The notes under the pieces were generated by a model. It did not search any database. It was not told where the DNA came from and saw only the letters and a list, made by a program, of their open reading frames with translations. A stretch of DNA of 15,481 nt. Source: JBHPCZ01 sp042573625. GTDB taxonomy: Bacteria > Desulfobacterota > Desulfobacteria > Desulfobacterales > UBA11574. The stretch's first letter is position 1, and each line of letters starts with the position of its first letter. The stretch spans positions 1 through 15,481 of the forward strand of contig JBHPCZ010000083.1 in the NCBI GenBank assembly GCA_042573625.1. Direction: 5' to 3'. Positions 13,988 to 15,481 of the stretch are shown piece by piece. Made by a program: the position numbers and the translations under genes.

Positions 13988-14048
13988 GCTTAAAAATAAC
14001 TGTGATTTCGTTTTTTCAATAGGGCAAATCCGTTTCAGAGGGTTTGCC
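13988..14048 (+). repeat. Imperfect direct repeat, copy 2 (downstream of XRE gene)
   Basis: Second copy of the 13345-13404 segment, aligned from GCTTAAAAAT through GTGAT, a T-rich run, ATAGGGCAA and the closing TTTGCC. This copy has gained a T-tract and so doubles as a terminator. Together the copies bracket the XRE/two-CW gene as a cassette of about 700 bases. Confidence 0.6.
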
Positions 14049-14053
14049 TTTTT
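14023..14053 (+). terminator. Rho-independent terminator of the XRE/two-CW gene
   Basis: GGCAAATCC pairs with GGGTTTGCC (one T-G wobble) around an 8-base loop, followed by TTTTT. It lies about 135 bases after the stop codon. The remaining bases to 14183 are AT-rich with no gene seen. Confidence 0.75.
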
Positions 14054-14183
14054 GACTTTTTACGGGTTTTTAGATATATGTAATCATGATAGGTCATCTT
14101 TGAGTTGTGCTTATGTAAGGTATCTGTACTTGCCACCCTCTTCACCTGGTTTCGATATATTGTGTTTCCGTATGATTTCTCAA

Positions 14184-14212
14184 TTGACAATCAAACCTCT
14201 TTTTCTTAAACT
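14184..14212 (+). promoter_or_regulatory. Candidate sigma-70 promoter of the Arg-rich gene
   Basis: TTGACA (14184-14189), a 17-base spacer and TAAACT (14207-14212), which has 4 of 6 consensus matches. Transcription would start near 14220 and give a leader of about 110 bases. Confidence 0.5.
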
Positions 14213-14258
14213 AACAAAACAAAGCTGAATTAAAACTTGAATTCAATATACAATAATG

Positions 14259-14299
14259 CAAGGCGGAAGATGATGAGTTTGTGTTATGCCCTGCCTTGA
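14259..14299 (+). promoter_or_regulatory. Leader hairpin covering a possible 9-codon uORF
   Basis: CAAGGC (14259-14264) and GCCTTG (14293-14298) are complementary and enclose a reading frame ATG ATG AGT TTG TGT TAT GCC CTG CCT TGA (14270-14299, MMSLCYALP), preceded by an AAGGCGG that could serve as a ribosome site. Hairpin formation would hide that site. Leader-peptide control of the Arg-rich gene is speculation. Confidence 0.3.
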
Positions 14300-14328
14300 A
14301 AATAGGATTATTGTTTTAGGATTGTTTA

Positions 14329-14535
14329 ATGATCAATATGGTCGCAAATAATAGAGGTAGACGATCCAGAAGAGACAGACGGGTACCCTTAAGAGATAGA
14401 AGGGCATTCTTGTATGTAGTCCGTATTCCTAATAGAAGAAGTGGAAGAGACAGAAGGAGTTGGTCTGACCGCAGAGGTGGCGTTGAACGCAGAATTATTA
14501 AACGATTGAAAGGCATCCACAGGAATTCCTTTTAG
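14329..14535 (+). CDS. Small Arg-rich protein with DRR repeats
   Basis: A 68-residue basic protein with 22 arginines. It has five regularly placed acidic-Arg-Arg units: DRR at 16-18, 23-25, 41-43 and 47-49, and ERR at 53-55. Around them occur RRSGRDRR and SDRRGGVERR, like the (R)RSGxDRRxxxDRR stretches that precede or link domains in many deltaproteobacterial proteins. A hydrophobic AFLYVVRIP (26-34) splits two clusters. No signal peptide. AGG lies 8 bases before the ATG at 14329; an ATG at 14338 is an alternative. Its stop codon lies inside the stem of the terminator. It could bind RNA or DNA, but I do not know its function. Confidence 0.65.
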   Translation: MINMVANNRGRRSRRDRRVPLRDRRAFLYVVRIPNRRSGRDRRSWSDRRGGVERRIIKRLKGIHRNSF

Positions 14536-14553
14536 GTTTGACCTATTTTTTTT
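14533..14553 (+). terminator. Terminator overlapping the Arg-rich gene's stop codon
   Basis: TAGGT-TTG-ACCTA followed by eight T. The first TAG of the stem is the stop codon of the Arg-rich gene, so transcription ends almost without a 3' untranslated region. Confidence 0.75.
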
Positions 14554-14572
14554 CAACGGATATCACTTTGTT

Positions 14573-14673
14573 GAAGGCAGGGGCATCAATGACTCTGCTC
14601 TTTTTATATCGCTTTATGATAGATACCCGTTTTTATCAGCATTCAGCCTGATTCATTTGAATCAGGTTTTTTT
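14573..14673 (+). ncRNA. Candidate small RNA between two terminators
   Basis: A possible promoter TTGACC (14538-14543), 17 bases, TATCAC (14561-14566) is embedded in the preceding terminator. It points at a segment of about 100 bases that ends in the strong terminator at 14647-14673. The segment has a GCAG...CTGC hairpin (about 14578-14599) and no reading frame with a ribosome site. No other transcript that would need this terminator is visible. All of this is prediction from sequence; no known RNA family was recognised. Confidence 0.3.
14647..14673 (+). terminator. Strong Rho-independent terminator
   Basis: CCTGATTCA-TT-TGAATCAGG, a perfect 9-bp stem, followed by seven T. It lies more than 110 bases after the last gene's own terminator, so it probably ends a separate transcript. 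Confidence 0.85.
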
Positions 14674-14713
14674 GTTCTATAAAAACCCAAAAGTTTGGTT
14701 TCAAAAATAATAA

Positions 14714-14743
14714 TTGCTTTTAAAATCATGGGTTTATTATAAT
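14714..14743 (+). promoter_or_regulatory. Candidate promoter for the structured leader and exported protein
   Basis: TTGCTT (14714-14719), 18 bases, and a perfect TATAAT (14738-14743). Transcription would start near 14750 and include the structured element, giving a leader of about 450 bases before 15200. A second perfect TATAAT at 15086-15091 has no good -35. Confidence 0.45.
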
Positions 14744-14820
14744 GCTCATTAACAATTCTGCATTCTCCTCTAATTTATATTTTATAGTATAAAGAAAAGA
14801 TATGGAGCCTTGAATCGTAG

Positions 14821-14907
14821 AGGCGTTATCGGTTGCCGGCACCGTTACCCCACTTGGCCAAGTGTGAATGACACTATATTGGCCTGCGAATGCAGTTCCG
14901 ATAGCCT
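14821..14907 (+). ncRNA. Multi-hairpin structured RNA, possible riboswitch-like leader
   Basis: AGGC-(GT)-TATCGG (14821-14832) pairs with CCGATA-GCCT (14898-14907), a 10-bp closing helix with a 2-base bulge. Inside are CGGT...ACCG (14830-14844, overlapping and competing with the closing helix), GGCCAA-GTGT-GAATG-ACAC-TATA-TTGGCC (14856-14884) and TGC-GAAT-GCA (14885-14894). The competing pairings resemble a switch. It lies about 290 bases upstream of the exported-protein gene. It matches no riboswitch consensus I know; it lacks the GEMM core and the B12 box. The rest of 14536-15199 has no gene. Confidence 0.45.
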
Positions 14908-14962
14908 TTCATTGAACTCATCAATCCCATTCTCTCTTCATTCGACACTTCATATTCACAAG

Positions 14963-15030
14963 TGACACAATGTGGCACAACCTGCTTGAATTACTGCATA
15001 AATTTTTCTAATTTTCTTGACAATGTCACA
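14963..15030. promoter_or_regulatory. Repeated TGNCACA boxes, possible operator
   Basis: TGACACA (14963-14969) and TGGCACA (14973-14979) are direct repeats ten bases apart, one helical turn. A perfect inverted repeat TGACA-A-TGTCA (15018-15028) follows and its right arm continues to TGTCACA. The second site overlaps a TTGACA (15017-15022) that has no well-spaced -10. A transcription-factor site is inferred. Confidence 0.3.
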
Positions 15031-15199
15031 ATTCTTGTTCATGCTTAAAATTGATGCACCCTATCTTTCCAATTCAAAAAAGGGATATAATAATGGATTG
15101 TATCCTCTTCGATATCCCGCCGCTCGTCGCGGGCTCACAAATGTATGAAACTCTCGTCAAGACACCATATATTGCACAACAAACACAAAGGAGGAAAAG

Positions 15200-15481
15200 A
15201 TGGCAAAGAGACGGATGATATTGCTTTGGATTACGGTGGTCTTTTTGTCTTGCACCCTCACCGCGACATGGACTTTTGCAAAAGGGAAGCAAAAGGGACA
15301 GCGCAGCGGAACGCACTCCGGGTGGGACAAAGGAGAGAAGAAAAGCTGGGAAACGGATGTTTCCCCCGGTCTTGAGAAAAAAGACCCGGAATGGAACGAG
15401 AAAGCCGAGCAGTTAAAGGAAAAAAAGCAGAAGAAAAAAAATGGAAACGAGACAAATGCCGATGATGCCAAAGAGATGAAG
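15200..15481 (+). CDS. Exported Lys/Glu-rich protein, N-terminal part
   Basis: A reading frame starting at ATG 15200, open through the window edge, with 94 codons visible. A strong AAAGGAGG (15187-15194) lies five bases upstream. The first 27 residues are a classical Sec signal: MAKRR, a hydrophobic core (MILLWITVVFLSCTLTATW) and a probable cut after TFA. The mature part is very hydrophilic, with Trp-containing segments GWDKGEKKSWE and PGLEKKDPEWNEKAEQLK, then a lysine-rich run. The PGLEKK phrase recalls small periplasmic proteins of unknown function. A 15116-15133 CCCGC...GCGGG hairpin lies in the leader. The function is not recognised. Confidence 0.75.
   Translation, partial: MAKRRMILLWITVVFLSCTLTATWTFAKGKQKGQRSGTHSGWDKGEKKSWETDVSPGLEKKDPEWNEKAEQLKEKKQKKKNGNETNADDAKEMK

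Noticed and set aside
13345..14048. Integron cassette: the flanking hairpin repeats as attC sites
   Set aside because: No GTTRRRY / RYYYAAC core sites and no integrase in the window.
14821..14907. Cyclic-di-GMP (GEMM), cobalamin or SAM riboswitch
   Set aside because: Signature sequences such as GACGCAAAGC (GEMM) or the B12 box are absent; kept only as an unassigned structured RNA.
15017..15050. Promoter from TTGACA at 15017 and TTAAAA at 15045
   Set aside because: The spacing is 22 bases, too long for a sigma-70 promoter; the TTGACA is better explained as part of the TGACAATGTCA palindrome.

Overview
The window reads as chromosomal DNA of a strictly anaerobic, Gram-negative bacterium, most probably a Desulfobacterota (Desulfobacteraceae-like sulfate reducer). 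The grounds are a CobA-HemD fusion downstream of hemC (siroheme-type tetrapyrrole synthesis), a SelA (selenocysteine use), a GmhA (LPS heptose), a two-CW cysteine domain, and long intergenic spacers filled with short dispersed repeats. This placement is inference from gene content; no 16S or other marker is present.

Layout. (1) 350-3032, minus strand: a tightly overlapping operon, FmdB-type zinc ribbon > hemC > cobA-hemD, with start/stop overlaps at both junctions. Downstream of it (1-349) lies a repeat-bearing spacer. Its first 41 bases are an exact inverted copy of an internal piece of hemC. (2) 3033-3540: a spacer with a 10-bp perfect hairpin and a family of inverted and direct 'CCTTGAATCC / GACCCCTTG' repeats. 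(3) 3541-7864, minus strand: a four-gene operon, selA > degenerate GGDEF-TPR protein > gmhA > a deoxyhypusine-synthase-like protein. It has a candidate promoter and a 14-bp palindrome upstream. (4) 7865-8513: a divergent spacer with small hairpins and a 64-bp direct repeat. A third fragment of that repeat directly abuts the ribosome binding site of rfbB. (5) 8514-12839, plus strand: rfbB, pyrF and a large membrane-anchored protein with an NTF2-like domain and two SPOR-like repeats. (6) 12840-15481, plus strand: an AT-rich region of small genes separated by long spacers. It holds a two-CxxC zinc ribbon, an XRE regulator fused to a two-CW cysteine domain, an Arg-rich DRR-repeat protein and the start of an exported protein. 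The spacers carry terminators, candidate promoters, a possible small RNA and a multi-hairpin structured leader.

How the parts may work together. The left operon makes uroporphyrinogen III and precorrin-2 for siroheme, cobalamin and alternative-route haem. The selA operon joins selenocysteine synthesis to a signalling-like scaffold and to LPS-core heptose synthesis; rfbB on the other side of the spacer is also surface-sugar metabolism. The SPOR protein probably acts at the septal peptidoglycan. The right-hand third is the least conventional part. Best candidates for something undescribed are the structured RNA at 14821-14907 upstream of the exported protein, the possible sRNA at 14573-14673, the DRR-repeat protein with its leader uORF and hairpin, and the XRE/two-CW regulator with a palindromic operator and flanking imperfect direct repeats. 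No CRISPR array, complete insertion sequence, rRNA or tRNA was recognised.
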